64,000 nt of DNA from Prescottella defluvii (lineage in GTDB: Bacteria > Actinomycetota > Actinomycetes > Mycobacteriales > Mycobacteriaceae). Positions 38,627-50,542 of the stretch are shown here, piece after piece. The stretch covers positions 3,100,001 through 3,164,000 of the forward strand of contig CP121458.1 in assembly GCA_029690005.1 (NCBI GenBank). The letters are read 5' to 3'. The position numbers and the translations under genes are program-made. Positions within the stretch are counted from its first letter, which is position 1. Every line of letters starts with the position of its first letter. The notes beneath the pieces are model-generated. The model did not search any database, had not been told where the DNA came from, and was given only the letters and a program-made list of their open reading frames with translations.

Positions 38627-41018
38627 CTAGTCGCGGCTCATCATGGCGGTGACCTCGAGTTCGTAGTCGCGGTAGGCCTCGCCGGACACGTCGAATACGA
38701 CCTTCTTGATGGTGCCGCCGGTGAATGCCCAGGGGCGAGCGCCCGGGTAGTCGAAGGTGACGGGAGCGCCGCCGTCGCGACCGACGTTCAGACCCTCGCC
38801 GGCGAGGGCGAACTTGCCGAGCTGCGTTGCCATTCCATGGCAATTCGCCGACCTTCCGGTCGTCGATGTAGAGGCTGGCGTTGCCGATGCACTGGTTCGG
38901 GACAGCGGCGTTGCGGATGGTTTCGAGCCGTTCCATCTCGAACTCGACTCCGAGGATGCATCGACCGGTGGGGATCGCGATGTCGGAGGTGATCCTCTGT
39001 TCGCGTTCGCCGAGGTAGTTGTACACGTACTGCAGTCGGCTGTCCTTGACGTAGAGGGCGTGCCCGCCGAACACGTGCCCGTGCGCAAAGATCACACCGT
39101 CAGCGCCGTCGTCGATCACGACGTCTGCGGCGACTTTGTACGAGCGTCCGCGGATGTTCACGGCAACCGCTTCGGGGATTTCGAGTGTGCCGGGGTAGTA
39201 GATGTAACGGTTCCGGTCGGGGTCATCTGCGGTCGTGGCGTGGTGAGGATCTCTTGCGCGGAGCGGTCGTCGAGCGGGAGCCCGAAGAACTGGCCCGCCT
39301 GCGTGTGCCACAGCGCTACGAGCTCGTCACGCAGCTCGGGGTACTGGTCACCCACGTCGTGGAGCTCGGCCCGGTCTTCGTCGGTGTGGTACAGCGCCCA
39401 CTTGTCCTGCGCAAAATGCGACCATCCGGACGGGGCGCCGGCGTGGAGCGCGTCCACTTTCCATCCATTTCGCCACAACGCCCGGGTGCCGAGCATCTGG
39501 TAGAACTGGCTGTCCTTCTGCGTTGTCGCTCCGCCGTCGTCAAAGGTGTAGGCGAAGCTCGTCCCTCGATCGGCCACTGGGTGTACCCCTCGACCTGCTC
39601 CGGCAGGGCGATCCCCAAGCACTCGAAAACGGTCGGGACCACGTCGATCACGTGGGTGTACTGGTTGCGCAGCTCACCCTTCGACTGATGCCTGCCGGCC
39701 AGTGCACGATCATCGGGTCGCACACCCCGCCTTCCCAGGTGGACCGCTTGAACAGCTTGAACGGAGTGTTGAACGCGAGCGCCCACCCGGTCGGGTAGTG
39801 GTTGTAGGTGCCCGGAGAGCCGAGCATGTCGAGCAGCTTCAGGTTCTCTTGCATGTCATCGGGCACGCTGTTGAAGAACTTGTTCTCGTTCACCGACCCG
39901 TTCGGGCCACCTTCGCCAGATGCCCCGTTGTCGGAGATGACGACGATGATGGTGTTGTCGAGTTCGCCGGTCTCGTCGAGGTAGTCGACCAAGCGGCCGA
40001 TCTGCTCATCGGCGTAGCTCGAAGTATCCCGCGTAGACCTCAGCCATCCGGATGAAGAGTTTCTTCTCCTCCTCGGTGAGCGAGTCCCACGGACGCAGCA
40101 TGTCCTGCTCCGGGAAGGGCTTCCCGTCGACGCTGGTGAGGTCAGCGAGCGGGTTGATCGGCGACAGCTCGGTGTTCTCCGGGAGCACCCCGAGCTCCTT
40201 CTGCTTCGCGAGGATCTGTTCGCGGATCGCCTCGTAGCCCATGTCGAACGCGCCTTCGTACCTGTCCGCCCATGCTTTCGGCGGCTGGTGCGGGGCATGG
40301 TTCGCGCCCGGGCAGAAGTACATGAAGAACGGCCGCTCGGGGGCGATCTGCTTCGCGTCGCCGATCATCCCGATGGCGTTGTCGACGAGGTCAGCGGTCA
40401 GCATGTACCCGTCCTTGCCGGCCAACCACTCGTCGACCGAGACCGGGTCGCTGGGCTGCTCGACGAACTGCTGGTCCCGGCAGAGGTCGGGGTAGTACTG
40501 GTTCGTCTCACCGCCGAGGAATCCGTAGAACCGCTCGAACCCGCGGCCGGTCGGCCAGTTCCGCTTGCTCGACGCCATGTTGGTCTCGTCCTCGGCGACG
40601 CAGTGCCACTTGCCGAGCATGTACGTGTTGTAGCCGCGCTCGCCGAGCACTTCACCGAGCAGGGCGGTCTCGAATGGAATGTGCCCGTTCATCCCGGGGA
40701 ACCCCTGTGTCGCTTCCGCAATACACGCCATCCCGACAGTGGTGTGGTTTCGTCCGGTGAGCATTGACGCACGCGTGGGCGAACAGATCGACGTCGTGTG
40801 GAACTGCGTGTACCTCAGTCCGTTGTCCGCAAGCCGCTGCATTGTCGGCATCTCGATCGGCCCCCGAACGGGCTGAGCGCACCGAACCCCGTGTCATCCC
40901 ACACCACGAACAGCACATTCGGTGCACCTTCAGGCGCCTTCGGCTGCACATACGGATCCCAATCCGGAACCGACTCCCGAATGTCGAGATTGATGACACC
41001 GTTGAACTTTTTGCTCAT
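38627..41018 (-). CDS. atsA: Arylsulfatase (several frame breaks)
   Basis: A large type I sulfatase of about 790 residues, assembled from at least six registers. It starts MSKKFNGVINLDIRESVPDW and soon shows NVLFVVWDDTGFG with the metal-binding aspartates. The formylglycine motif is CSPTRASMLTGRNH; the cysteine is converted after translation. Metal ligands recur in TIIVVISDNGASGEGGPNGS. The C-terminal 200 residues (DGADGVIFAHGHVFGG, LGVEFEMERLETIRNAAVPN) match the long mycobacterial AtsA branch. It hydrolyses sulfate esters and helps sulfur supply. Breaks lie near 40860, 40015, 39700, 39580, 39235 and 38835. No formylglycine-generating enzyme is in the window. Confidence 0.85.
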
Positions 41019-41232
41019 CTGGCCGTTCCTCCTCGAAAGACGCCGTATGCCGTCATGCCGACAGCGTTGCCGACCATCCTGCGTGGTCAGCTCACGGTCT
41101 ACCTCGCCGAATCGGGTGAGATGCCTTTGCCGCCACCACCCGCAGGCGGCATGTAGGCGCAGACGGTGTGGACCGACGCCTACCTCGTCGACCCGCGGGG
41201 CTGCGGACGACGGCCGCCGACCCGGTTGCGGT
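41019..41232. other. Gap between arylsulfatase and treY
   Basis: About 210 bases upstream of the sulfatase, in the position where treZ often follows treY. No TreZ residue pattern is visible. A short plus-strand reading (LTVYLAESGEMPLPPPPAGG) has no start I trust. Confidence 0.35.
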
Positions 41233-43608
41233 TCAGGGCCGGTCCAGCCGCACGAGCAGCGCCACGGGCAACCGGTCGAACACCTTCGACAGCGGCGCGG
41301 CTCCGGCGTAGAGCGCGCCGGTGAGCCGGTCGAACCAGCTGCCGTTGGGGAGCGCCACACTCGAACTTTCCCAACCGGTTTCGTGGAGCCGGACGCTGTG
41401 GCGGGTGGCCAGCGCGATCACGTCGGAGGCTTCACCGGCCGAGCCGCGGGCGAAACCCACGAGATGCTCGGCTGTGGGGCCCACACCGAACACCGGACGG
41501 TAGTGACCGCCGACGAAGCTGTCGGGCCGCTCGCGGCGTAGGCGAAGCGCGGCGCGGGTCACGCGCAGCTTCGTGGCACCCGAAGCATCGATTGGTGGTG
41601 TCTCGACTCCCGGCGCGTCCATCGACTTCAGCAAGGCGCGGCGCACCTCGTACTCGATAGGTCGACGGTTGTCCGGATCGACCAGCGAGTCCTCCCACAG
41701 TTCGGTGCCCTGGTACACGTCCGGGATGCCCGGCCCGCACAGCTGCAGCAGCTTCTGCCCCAGCGCATCCGACCAGCCGTGCGGCGCGAGTTGCCGCGCG
41801 ACCAGGCCGATGCCGCGGCCGACGGGGCCGTCGACGATGCGGTCGATCCACGTGTGCAGCGCATGCTCGAAGTGTGCGTCGATCTCGGTCCAGGAGGTTC
41901 TCGTCCCGGTTTCGCGGGCCGCCTTCTCGGCGAACAGGTGCAGTCGGTCACGAAAACCGGGGAGGTGGAGGGGTCGGAACCGTCGACCGGCCAGATGCCG
42001 AACATGTTCTGCCACAAGAACAGTCCCAGTACTCCGTCCGGGCTGGGGGTGGACATCTCCCAGTCGGCGACGCATCGAACCCACAGTTCCGGAACCTGGG
42101 AGAGCACGCCGATCCGGGCCCGGACGTCCTCGCCGCGCTTGGTGTCGTGGGTCGAGAGGGTCGTCATCGTCCGCGGCCACAGTCGGGCCCGGTCGGCGGC
42201 CCGCAGGTGGAACTCGGCGACCGAGATACCGAACCGCCCCGGATCGCCGCCTACCTCCTGCAGCGACACCAGGCGGGCCGTGCGGTAGAGCAGACAGTCC
42301 TCGACCGCCTTGGCGGTGACCGCTCCGCACACCTGCTGGAAGCGCGTGTGCGACTCGCTCCCGGTCACGAGGGCTCCGGCCAGCGTGGTCAACGCGGACC
42401 TCCACTCCGGGTGCCGGTCGAGGATGTCGGCGATCAGCTGGGGGAGTGTGCTGGTCAGCGGGGCGTAGTCGGTCCGGTACGCCGGAGCGGTCGCCAGCGC
42501 CTCCACCAGCGCGTCGCGCAGGACGTCCGGGTTGCAGAAGGTGGGCGAATCCCGCAGGATCGCCCGGGCCAGTCGGCGTAGCTCCGGCGCCAGATCGGTG
42601 CGTGCGACGCGGCGCCGCAGCTCGATTCCGGCGTCGTGCAGCCAGGTCGCGTCCCCGGGGCTCCCGCACGACCGGCGAGTTCGGTGAGTACCGGCGCGCC
42701 GTCGGGCTCGAGGAAGACGCCGCCGTACTCGGCGAGCGCGTCGTATCCGGTGCTGCCGTCGATCGGCAGCGTCGGATCCAACGGTTCGTCCGGGCCGAGG
42801 ATCTTCTCGGCCACCAGCCAACGATCTTGCCCGATCACCTCCCGCAGGTTCCGGAAGTAGCCGGCGGGATCGCTCAGGCCGTCGGGTGATCCACCGGACG
42901 CCGTCGACGAGTTCGTCGCGCACCCACGACGCGAACTGGTGGTGGGTGGTGTCGAAGACGCGGGCGTCCTCCTGGCGCAGTGCGGCCAGGTCGTTGATCG
43001 CGAAGAACCGGCGGTACCGACGAGGCCGTCCCGCCAGCCCACGAGCCGATACGCCTGCCGATCGTGGACCTCGCGCGGTTCGCCCTCGTCGGTGCCGGGC
43101 CCGATGGGAAACCTCGCGTCGCCCACTGCGAGCAGGGGGTGCCGTTGCTGCGATCGATCGACAAATCGCCCAGGTCGGAGGCGTCCCCCAGGACGGGCAG
43201 CGCGATGCGCCCGTCCGAGCCGTTGTCCTCGCGCCAGTCGATGTCGAAGAACCGTGCGAACGGCGAACGGCGACCGTGGGTCAGGACATCCCACCACCAA
43301 CGGTTCTCGTGGGGGTGTGCGATGCCGAGGTGATTGGGGACCAGGTCCACGATCAGACCCATGTTGCGTTCGCTCAGCTCGGCAGAAAGTGCGACCAGGG
43401 CGGCACGCCCACCCAACGCGGAGGAGACCGTGGTGGGGTCGGTGACGTCGTAGCCGTGGGTGGATCCCGCGGTGGCGGTCAGTATCGGTGAGAGGTACAG
43501 GTGGGAGACACCGAGCCGGTCCAGGTAGTCCGCGAGACGGCGCGCGTCGTCGAGGGTGAACTCGTCGCCCCGCAGCTGGAGCCGGTACGTCGCGGTGACC
43601 GGCCTCAT
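41233..43608 (-). CDS. treY: Maltooligosyl trehalose synthase TreY (frame breaks)
   Basis: A GH13 enzyme of about 790 residues that isomerises the reducing end of maltodextrins to an alpha-1,1 bond. It starts at an ATG ([20 protein letters not shown]) inside the treX stop. Family blocks in order: GVSHLYLSPILTATAGSTHG, GLIVDLVPNHLGIAHPHENR, then after breaks near 43125, 43020 and 42900 the catalytic region WLVAEKILGPDEPL, MTTLSTHDTKRGEDVRARIG and GPGIPDVYQGTELWEDSLVD. The last frame ends VFDRLPVALLVRLDRP. Further breaks lie near 42650 and 41960. TreY makes the maltooligosyl-trehalose that TreZ would cleave to trehalose; TreZ is not seen here. Confidence 0.85.
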
Positions 43609-45748
43609 GACGACCGGTCCCGGCGTAGCACCAGCAGGGAGCGGCCGGCACGGTGAGCGCCTCACCGGACTTGGCCACGAGATCCGTTGCACCCGTGGAT
43701 GATGTGGTGTCCAGCTCGCCGATCCATCGGTCGTCGCGATCGCCACCCGGAACGGTGAACGCGAGGTCGCCGTCGTGCGCGTTGAAGAACAGCAGGAACG
43801 AGTCGTCCACCACCCGGCGCCCGCGGTTGTCCGGCTCGGGGATCGCGTCGCCGCCCAGATAGACGACCAGTCCCTTGCCGAATCCGCTGTCCCAGTCCTC
43901 GGTGGTCATCTCCGCCCGGAGGGGGTGAGCCAGGCGATGTCGCGGCTGTGCTCGTCGCGGACCGGCCTGCCGGCGAAGAACCGGCGCCGACGGAACACGG
44001 GGTGTGCCGCGCGCAGCGTCGTCGTGCGGCGGGTGAAGGCGAGCAGGTCGGCATTCGACTCGGCCAGCGACCAGTCCATCCACGACAGCGGCGAATCCTG
44101 GCAGTAGACATTGTTGTTGCCGTGTTGGCTCCGCCCCATCTCGTCGCCGTGCGCGAGCATCGGGGTGCCCTGGCTCAGCAGCAGTGTCGCGAGGATGTTC
44201 CGGCGCTGACGGGCCCGGAGCGCGAGGATCGCCGGATCGTCGGTGGGGCCCTCGACACCGCAGTTCCACGACCGGTTGTAGCTTCGCCGTCCCGGTTTCT
44301 CTCGCCGTTGGCCTCGTTGTGCTTCTCGTCGTACGACACCAGGTCGGTGAGCGTGAACCCGTCGTGCGCGGTGACGAAATTGATGCTGGCGCCGGGACGG
44401 CGTCCAGTCGCCTCGTACAGATCGGACGAGCCGGTCAGGCGGGACGCGAACTCGCCCAGCGTCGCGGGCTGGCCGCGCCAGTAGTCGCGGACGGTGTCGC
44501 GGTACTTGCCGTTCCACTCGGTCCACAGGCCGGGGAAGTTGCCCACCTGGTAGCCGCCCTCGCCGACGTCCCACGGCTCGGCGATCGGCTTCACCTGGCT
44601 GACCACCGGATCCTGCTGTACCAGATCGAAGAACGCGGAAAGCCTGTCCACGTCGTGCAATTCGCGTGCGAGCGTGGACGCCAGGTCGAACCGGAACCCG
44701 TCTACGTGCATCTCGGTGACCCAGTACCGCAGCGAATCCATGATGAGCTGCAGCGTGTGCGGGTGGCGGGCGTTCAGGCTGTTGCCGGTGCCCGTGTAGT
44801 CCGTGTAGAGCGCCGGATCGTCGTCGTCGAGTCGGTAATAGGCGGCGTTGTCAATGCCCCGGAACAGGATGGTCGGACCGCGGTGATCGCCCTCGGCGGT
44901 GTGGTTGTAGACGACGTCGAGGATCGCCTCGATCCCGGCCTCGTGGAACGCGCGGACCATCGCCTTGAACTCGGTGACCGCGCCGTTCGGCTTCTCCGCC
45001 GACGAGTACTCGGCGTGCGGGGCCAGGTAGCCGAAGGTGTTGTAGCCCCAGTAGTTCCGTAGCCCCTGATCGAGCAGGATCTGGTCGTGCATGAACTGGT
45101 GCACGGGCATCAGCTCGATCGCGGTGACCCCCAGGACCGAAGATGGTCGATCACCTCGGGATGCGCCAGGCCGGCGTACGTCCCGCGCAGTTCCTCCGGG
45201 ACCCCGGGGTGTGTCGCGGTCATGCCCTTCACGTGCGCCTCGTAGATGAGGGTCTCGTGGTACGGGGTGCGCGGCGGCCGATCGGTACCCCAGTCGAAGT
45301 ACGGGTTGATCACCACCGTCGTCATGGTGTGGCCGAGGGAGTCCTCGCCGTACGTGTAGAGCGCCGGATCGCTGGGGGCGCCCCCTGCACGAAGTGCTTG
45401 GGGGACGAAAGTCCCGTCGAACGCCTTCCCGTAGGGGTCGAGCAGGAGCTTGGACGGGTCGCAGCGCATACCCGCTGAAGGGTTGTGCGGTCCGTGCACC
45501 CGGAAGCCGTACCGCTGCCCGGGGCCGACCGAGGGCAGGTACGCGTGCCAGACGTATCCGTCCACCTCGTCCAGCTCGATCCGCGTCTCGGTGCCGTCCT
45601 TCGCGATCAGGCACAACTCGACGGCGTCGGCCACCTCGGAGAACACGGAGAAGTTGGTGCCGCCGCCGTCGTAGGTGGCGCCCAGCGGGTACGCGCTGCC
45701 CGGCCACACCTCGACCCGTTGGGTCGGCGGCGGGTCCGTACGCTCCAT
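43605..45748 (-). CDS. glgX: Glycogen debranching enzyme GlgX/TreX (frame breaks)
   Basis: A GH13 isoamylase-type enzyme of about 715 residues. It starts [20 protein letters not shown], with the CBM48 fold at the front ([20 protein letters not shown]). A break near 45140 leads to [20 protein letters not shown] and the catalytic [12 protein letters not shown] (nucleophile Asp) with [20 protein letters not shown] (acid Glu). A break near 44290 leads to [20 protein letters not shown] and another near 43915 to the end. The final frame should stop at a TGA that overlaps the treY ATG (ATGA). It removes alpha-1,6 branches to supply linear maltodextrin to TreY. Confidence 0.87.
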
Positions 45749-45899
45749 GCGGAAACCCTAGCGCGAGCGAGGCCGTCGAGGTCGACGACGCGGTCGGACG
45801 CAGCTAGCCTCGATGGTGCGATACATCGCCACCGAGACCGACGAGGTGCAGGTCGACCTCGGCCTGCCCGCGTGTCCTGGAATCCCCGCTGTGGGCGGT

Positions 45900-47450
45900 C
45901 AGTCGTCGAGCGCTTCCTCGATGAGCGGTTCGAGGGCACGGTGGCCTTCGGGGAGAGACCGGCGGTGAGGGTGTTGACGGCGTCGATGACCTCCTCGCGT
46001 TCCAGGGTGTAGAGGAACTGGTGCTTGCGGTTGAGGGCGGCGATCGTGTCGAGGAACCCGGTTGCTGCGGCGGTCACGGTGTCGTCATCCGTGGGTGAAT
46101 CGTCGCGGACCTGGCGGAGAGCGGCGATGAACGCGGTGCGGGCCTTCTTCGCGATCGTGCCGGGGATTGCGTCGCGGCCGTCCCAGTGGCGGAGCGGGTT
46201 CTCGAGGTTCTCAGCCAGCCATTCGGGCTTGCGGGGCCTGCGCACGGACCGCTCGACGTGTGGCGCCTTCTTGTATCGGGCGCGCACACGGGCAGCGACG
46301 TCGGCGGGGACGCTGTCGAGGTCGAGACTCGTGAGTGTCGGAAGTGCCTCCGGGCCGGGAAAGTCGTCGGCCCGTACCCGAACAGGTCGCAGATCCACAG
46401 CGTCGCCAGCCTCGGCAGGGCCTGCAATCCGTCGAGGTTGTCGAGCAGGCCAGGAGCGCCGAACAGGTGAAGCCAGGCGATGCTCGGGAAGTACTCGGCG
46501 ACATCGGCGACGTCCAGGTTCTCGATGGCGCCGATCCTCAGCCCGCGCACGCGGTCGAGTCCGCGCACTGCAGGCACGGTTCCGGTGAGCTGCACTGTGA
46601 TCCAGCGGCCGCCGTCATCGGCGACGACGTGCAGGCCGGTGCTTGTTTCCGCTGTCGTGCCGTGCAGATTCAAGAGGTCGAGGCTCGGCGGAGCACGAGG
46701 CGCTCGAGTCCGGTGACGTCGATCGCGAGCCGGTCGAGACTCGTACGGGACAGGTCGATCTCGCGTTGCCCGTGCCCCGTGAGGGTCAGTTCCTTGACGA
46801 GCGGTGAGGTTTCCAGGAACGGCAGGAGGTCGTCTCGCCACGACCGGAGCGCCAGCTGGTAGAGCGCTGGCCAGGCACGCAGCGACTCCATCCGGAAGTC
46901 CTCGTCCATCGAGTAGTAGTCGGTATCGTCGCTGAATGTGCGCGCGGCGAGCAGACGTGATTCGTACAGAGCACCGCTGCGGGAGTACGTGAGGCCCGGC
47001 ATCGTGACGGTTTCCTCGTTCGCGAGCGCAATCCGGAACGCCGCCGTCGTTTCGCTCGGCAGCGCGTCCCAGCGGCACTGTCGAATGACGTCAGGGGCGA
47101 AATCCCAAGTGTCGTAGGAACGTGAGGCGGTCTCGCCGGTCACCGGAAGCGTGCCGATCCTCACGTACTCGGCCGGCACGTCGATCGGCACGTTCTTCAC
47201 GATCTCCGCGGGCGTCCAGAACATGAAGTCCCGCACCATCCGCGGTACGTCGGCAAGGGTGGTGACCTCGGCACCGCCGTGCCGGTCCACGCGAGCACCG
47301 CCACCGTCGCCAGCCCTCGCGCGTCGTCGAGCGCGACAACCTGGCACGCGCCGTAACGTCCGATTCGGTCGAGTGGGAAGACGAAAATGTCGCCGGGGCA
47401 GGGATGACCACGGGGGGTCGGAGTCTGTCAACGCGCGCAACCTTCGCCAT
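45900..47450 (-). CDS. Leucine-rich-repeat-like protein with an Imm26-like N-terminus (frame breaks)
   Basis: About 516 residues reconstructed from four or five registers. The ATG at 47450 gives MAKVARVDRLRPPVVIPAPG; with one base restored it continues DIFVFPLDRIGRYGACQVVA, which resembles the Imm26 immunity-protein fold entry. Then follow MVRDFMFWTPAEIVKNVPID, irregular leucine-rich repeats (LVKELTLTGHGQREIDLSRT, VRGLRIGAIENLDVADVAEY, LDNLDGLQALPRLATLWICD) and a helical tail ending near LEPLIEEALDD. A role as an immunity or protein-binding factor is possible. No toxin gene is adjacent. The family call is tentative. Confidence 0.5.
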
Positions 47451-47555
47451 TGGAGTCGACCGTGCGGGGTCGTCGCCCACACGGGCAACACGATACGGAA
47501 TCTTCCAGACTACGGCCGGGCGTCGTAGCCGTGACGGAATCTCTCCGCGCCCCGG

Positions 47556-48822
47556 TCAGCTGACGTGCTTCCCCAGCGGAACCGTGTCGGGGCCCACCAC
47601 CAGTTGGCCACGGTGCACCGTGAGCAGCCAGACCGGGAGCACCGCGATGCACAGCACCGGGACGACACCGAACGACGCCACCATCGTCGCGCCGATGAAC
47701 AGCCCAACCAGCAACTGCGCACCGCGACGACGAGCGCCCCGAGCACCGCGCACGAGATGGACAGCGCCAGGGAACGCCGTCGAACACCGCGTGGACGAGC
47801 AACCCGACATTGAGCCCGACGAACACGGACGCGAAGGTGCGTCCGCCACGGAAACCGCAGCTGGACGCGACCAGCAGCGCCACGAGGTTGATCAGTACCC
47901 ACAGCGCGAGTCGTCCCACGGACTGGTTCGCGGAATCCGCTGTGACCCGAGCCATGTTGTCGGCGTCCTTGAACAGCGTGGCCGGGCCGCCGATCGCACC
48001 GAGGACACCGAGGGTGGCGCCGCCGAGGCCGATGCCGAGCACCGGGTTCGGCAGCGCGTGGAAGAGGGCGTGCATGCGGTGGAACGCCGGCACGCCCAGC
48101 AGGAACAGCGCCGCGGTGCCGACCGCGATGAGCGAGCCGATGAGGACGTGGCCGATCGTCGGCCACCGGTACTCGGGGACGTCCACGATCAGCATCGGCC
48201 GGTCGAGGATGAACATCGTCGCGGTCCCGGCGCCGGCGGCGACCAGCGGGGCGAACATGTTCTCCCACAGCTCGCCCTTGGGGCGGCGCCCGGCCAGTTC
48301 GACGAACGCCAGCGGCCCCGCCAAGGGCGTGCCGAACAGGACGCCGATCGTCGCGGACGTCGTCAGCCACACCACGCGTTTGGTCGGCATGCTCGGCCAC
48401 AGCCGCGCCAGCACCCACGCGGCCACCGCGACGTTGATGGCGATCAGCGGGTTCTCCGGACCGAGGCTGACCCCCGCCCCGAGAGCGAGGATCACGACGA
48501 GCGCGAGTGACGGCAGCGATCCCATCGGGATGGGAGGACCGACCAGGCCGGCCGTCGCCGGATCGGGTCCACCGTGGCCGGGGAGCTTCCATACCAGCAG
48601 CCCGACCAGCACGCCGATTCCGGTGAGTACGGCGAAGATCCACCATCGGGCGTATCCGTCGAACCCGACGACGTCCGGGATCCAGGTGTAGAGCAGATCG
48701 GTGACCCGGTCCGTGGCGATGACGATCGCGATCGGGATGGCCGCGGAGGCAACGCCCAGGAGCAGGGAGGGAACCGCCTCGCGGGCGATCGTCCCGGTGC
48801 TCGGAAACACGACGTCCAACAC
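47556..48822 (-). CDS. ClC-family voltage-gated chloride channel/antiporter (frame break)
   Basis: An integral membrane protein of about 421 residues with ten or more hydrophobic segments. From a GTG (VLDVVFPSTGTIAREAVPSL) it shows VSLGPENPLIAINVAVAAWV, corresponding to the GxEGP ion-selectivity region, and GTPLAGPLAFVELAGRRPKG. Later come SSCGFRGGRTFASVFVGLNV and, after a break near 47750, SQLLVGLFIGATMVASFGVV. The end is VVGPDTVPLGKHVS. This is the ion channel protein subgroup of ClC common in actinobacteria. Channel versus Cl-/H+ exchange cannot be decided, since the gating glutamate is within the GPEN variant. Confidence 0.8.
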
Positions 48823-48954
48823 GACCCCCGGAAGGGTTGATGGTCATCGACTGCTCGTCGGTGCTCGTCCTGTCACCGTACTGCGCAGCAGACCGGCGTC
48901 GTCGGGTGTCCGGATACCGGCTCGGCTACGAAGTCCCGGCGGAGGCGCAGCGCC

Positions 48955-49994
48955 TCACGGCACGATGACCGCCCGCCCGCGCAGCGTCCCGGCGGCGAGC
49001 CGGCGGTATGCCTCCACGCCGTCGTCGAGGGAGAACCGCTCGACGGCGATGTCGAGCACGCCCTGGTGCGCGAGCTCGATCAGTTCGATGAGTTCGCTGC
49101 GCGAACCCCAGTACGGGGAAGCGACATTCGTCTCGAACGCCCCGGTGAAGAAGCTGACCCGGGCGGCAGCCTTCCCGTCACCGAGCCCGACGATCGTCAC
49201 GTCGGAGCCGACGCCGGCGACCGCCATGGCGATGTCGAGGGTCGGCTGCAGCCCGACGAAGTCGAGCACCAGCGCCGCACCTGCCGGGCCGGTGATCTTC
49301 CGGACGTTCGCGGCGGCGTCGGCGTCCGACAGCACCGTCTCGTGCGCGCCGACCTCGCGCGCGAACGCGAGCTTCGCGTCGTTGACGTCCAGGGCGATCA
49401 CGCGGGCGGGGACAGGTGGCGCAGCAGCTGGATCCCCACGTGCCCGAGTCCTCCGGTGCCGATCACCACGGCACTGGATCCCGCGCGCAGCTTCCCGAGC
49501 GACCGTTTGATCGCGTGGTACGGAGTCAGACCGGCGTCGGTGAGCGGCACGGTGGTGACCGGATCGAGGTCACCGATCGGGACGAGATGCCTGGGCGAAT
49601 CGACGATCATGTACTCGGCGATCGCGCCCGGTGCGCCGAGACCGGGCGGCCTGATGCCGAGTTCCTTTGCGCGGGCACAGTAGTTCTCGACACCCTGAGC
49701 GCAGTGCCAGCATCGCCCGCATCCCCACGGCCCGTACACGACGACGTTGGTGCCGATGTCGAGGTCGGTGACACCGGCGCCGACGGCGGCCACCCGGCCG
49801 GCACCCTCGTGCCCGAGTGTCATCGGCAGGTCGTAGTCGAACGCCTCCGGCGGCAGACTCATGATGAACTCGTCGGAGTGGCACACACCCGCCGCGGTGA
49901 TCTCGAGCAGCACCTCGCCTGGGCCGGGTTCGGGTGTCGGGATCTCGACGAGTTCGGGTTCCGCGCCGATGCGGGTGTACTGGATTGCCTTCAT
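48955..49994 (-). CDS. Zinc-dependent alcohol dehydrogenase (frame break)
   Basis: A medium-chain alcohol dehydrogenase of about 345 residues. It starts MKAIQYTRIGAEPELVEIPT. The catalytic zinc ligands are Cys in AAGVCHSDEF and His-Glu in LGHEGAGRVAAVG; the structural zinc cysteines are in GPWGCGRCWHCAQGVENYCA. The Rossmann motif is GTGGLGHVGIQLLRHLS. Near 49410 a base error is needed to continue as VIALDVNDAKLAFAREVGAH. It ends AAGTLRGRAVIVP. It oxidises primary alcohols with NAD(P). No operon partner is visible. Confidence 0.87.
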
Positions 49995-50214
49995 GCCATG
50001 CTCCTTCGGGGCGATTCGCTCGCGCTGTCGAGCATTCCACGTACGCCCGATCCGTGCGGGGTGAGCGTTGCCTGGGTGTGGCATCGTCCTCGCGGGCCGC
50101 GCGCGACACGATCGTCCGTTCGGGGCGCTCGTCGTTACTGCTGCCATGCGCGGAGGGCCAGGATCACCCTGCACGGGTGAGGTGACCACCCAGCGCCGTG
50201 TGGAGGTTGGTGTG

Positions 50215-50529
50215 ATGCAGTCACGGAATGTGGACAATCCCGATCTTCGGTGGGATGCCGTGTCGCGTTGGGTGCGCGCATGGGATCCATTTCTGGGCTC
50301 ACGGGACCTGGAATCGTGGGCGGAGGGGTTGATGGCCGCCGCGGTCGATGTTGATTCCGGTGTCCTGTGGTCTCCGGAGGCAGATGTTGTGGCAGCGCCC
50401 GCGAACCGATCGACTGCGGAACTGGAGGCGTGCATGCGGCGGGCCCTGGCGTCGTTTGCTGGTATCGGCTCTGCACTCCGGGACGAATCGACGCATTCGG
50501 ATGAGGACGGCCCGAACCCCGATCGGTAG
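50215..50529 (+). CDS. Small hypothetical protein
   Basis: A 104-residue protein with GGAGG eight bases before its ATG (MQSRNVDNPDLRWDAVSRWV). It is soluble, rich in Trp and Asp at the front, with a helical middle (RSTAELEACMRRALASFAGI) and an acidic end. I recognise no domain. It ends 13 bases before the convergent acyl-CoA ligase gene ends. Confidence 0.5.
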   Translation: MQSRNVDNPDLRWDAVSRWVRAWDPFLGSRDLESWAEGLMAAAVDVDSGVLWSPEADVVAAPANRSTAELEACMRRALASFAGIGSALRDESTHSDEDGPNPDR

Positions 50530-50542
50530 TGGCGCGCGGTTT

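Noticed and set aside
41019..41160. A short plus-strand frame ending in a Pro/Gly-rich tail, possible remnant gene
   Set aside because: No start with a ribosome site and no similarity I can name; it lies in the sulfatase promoter region.
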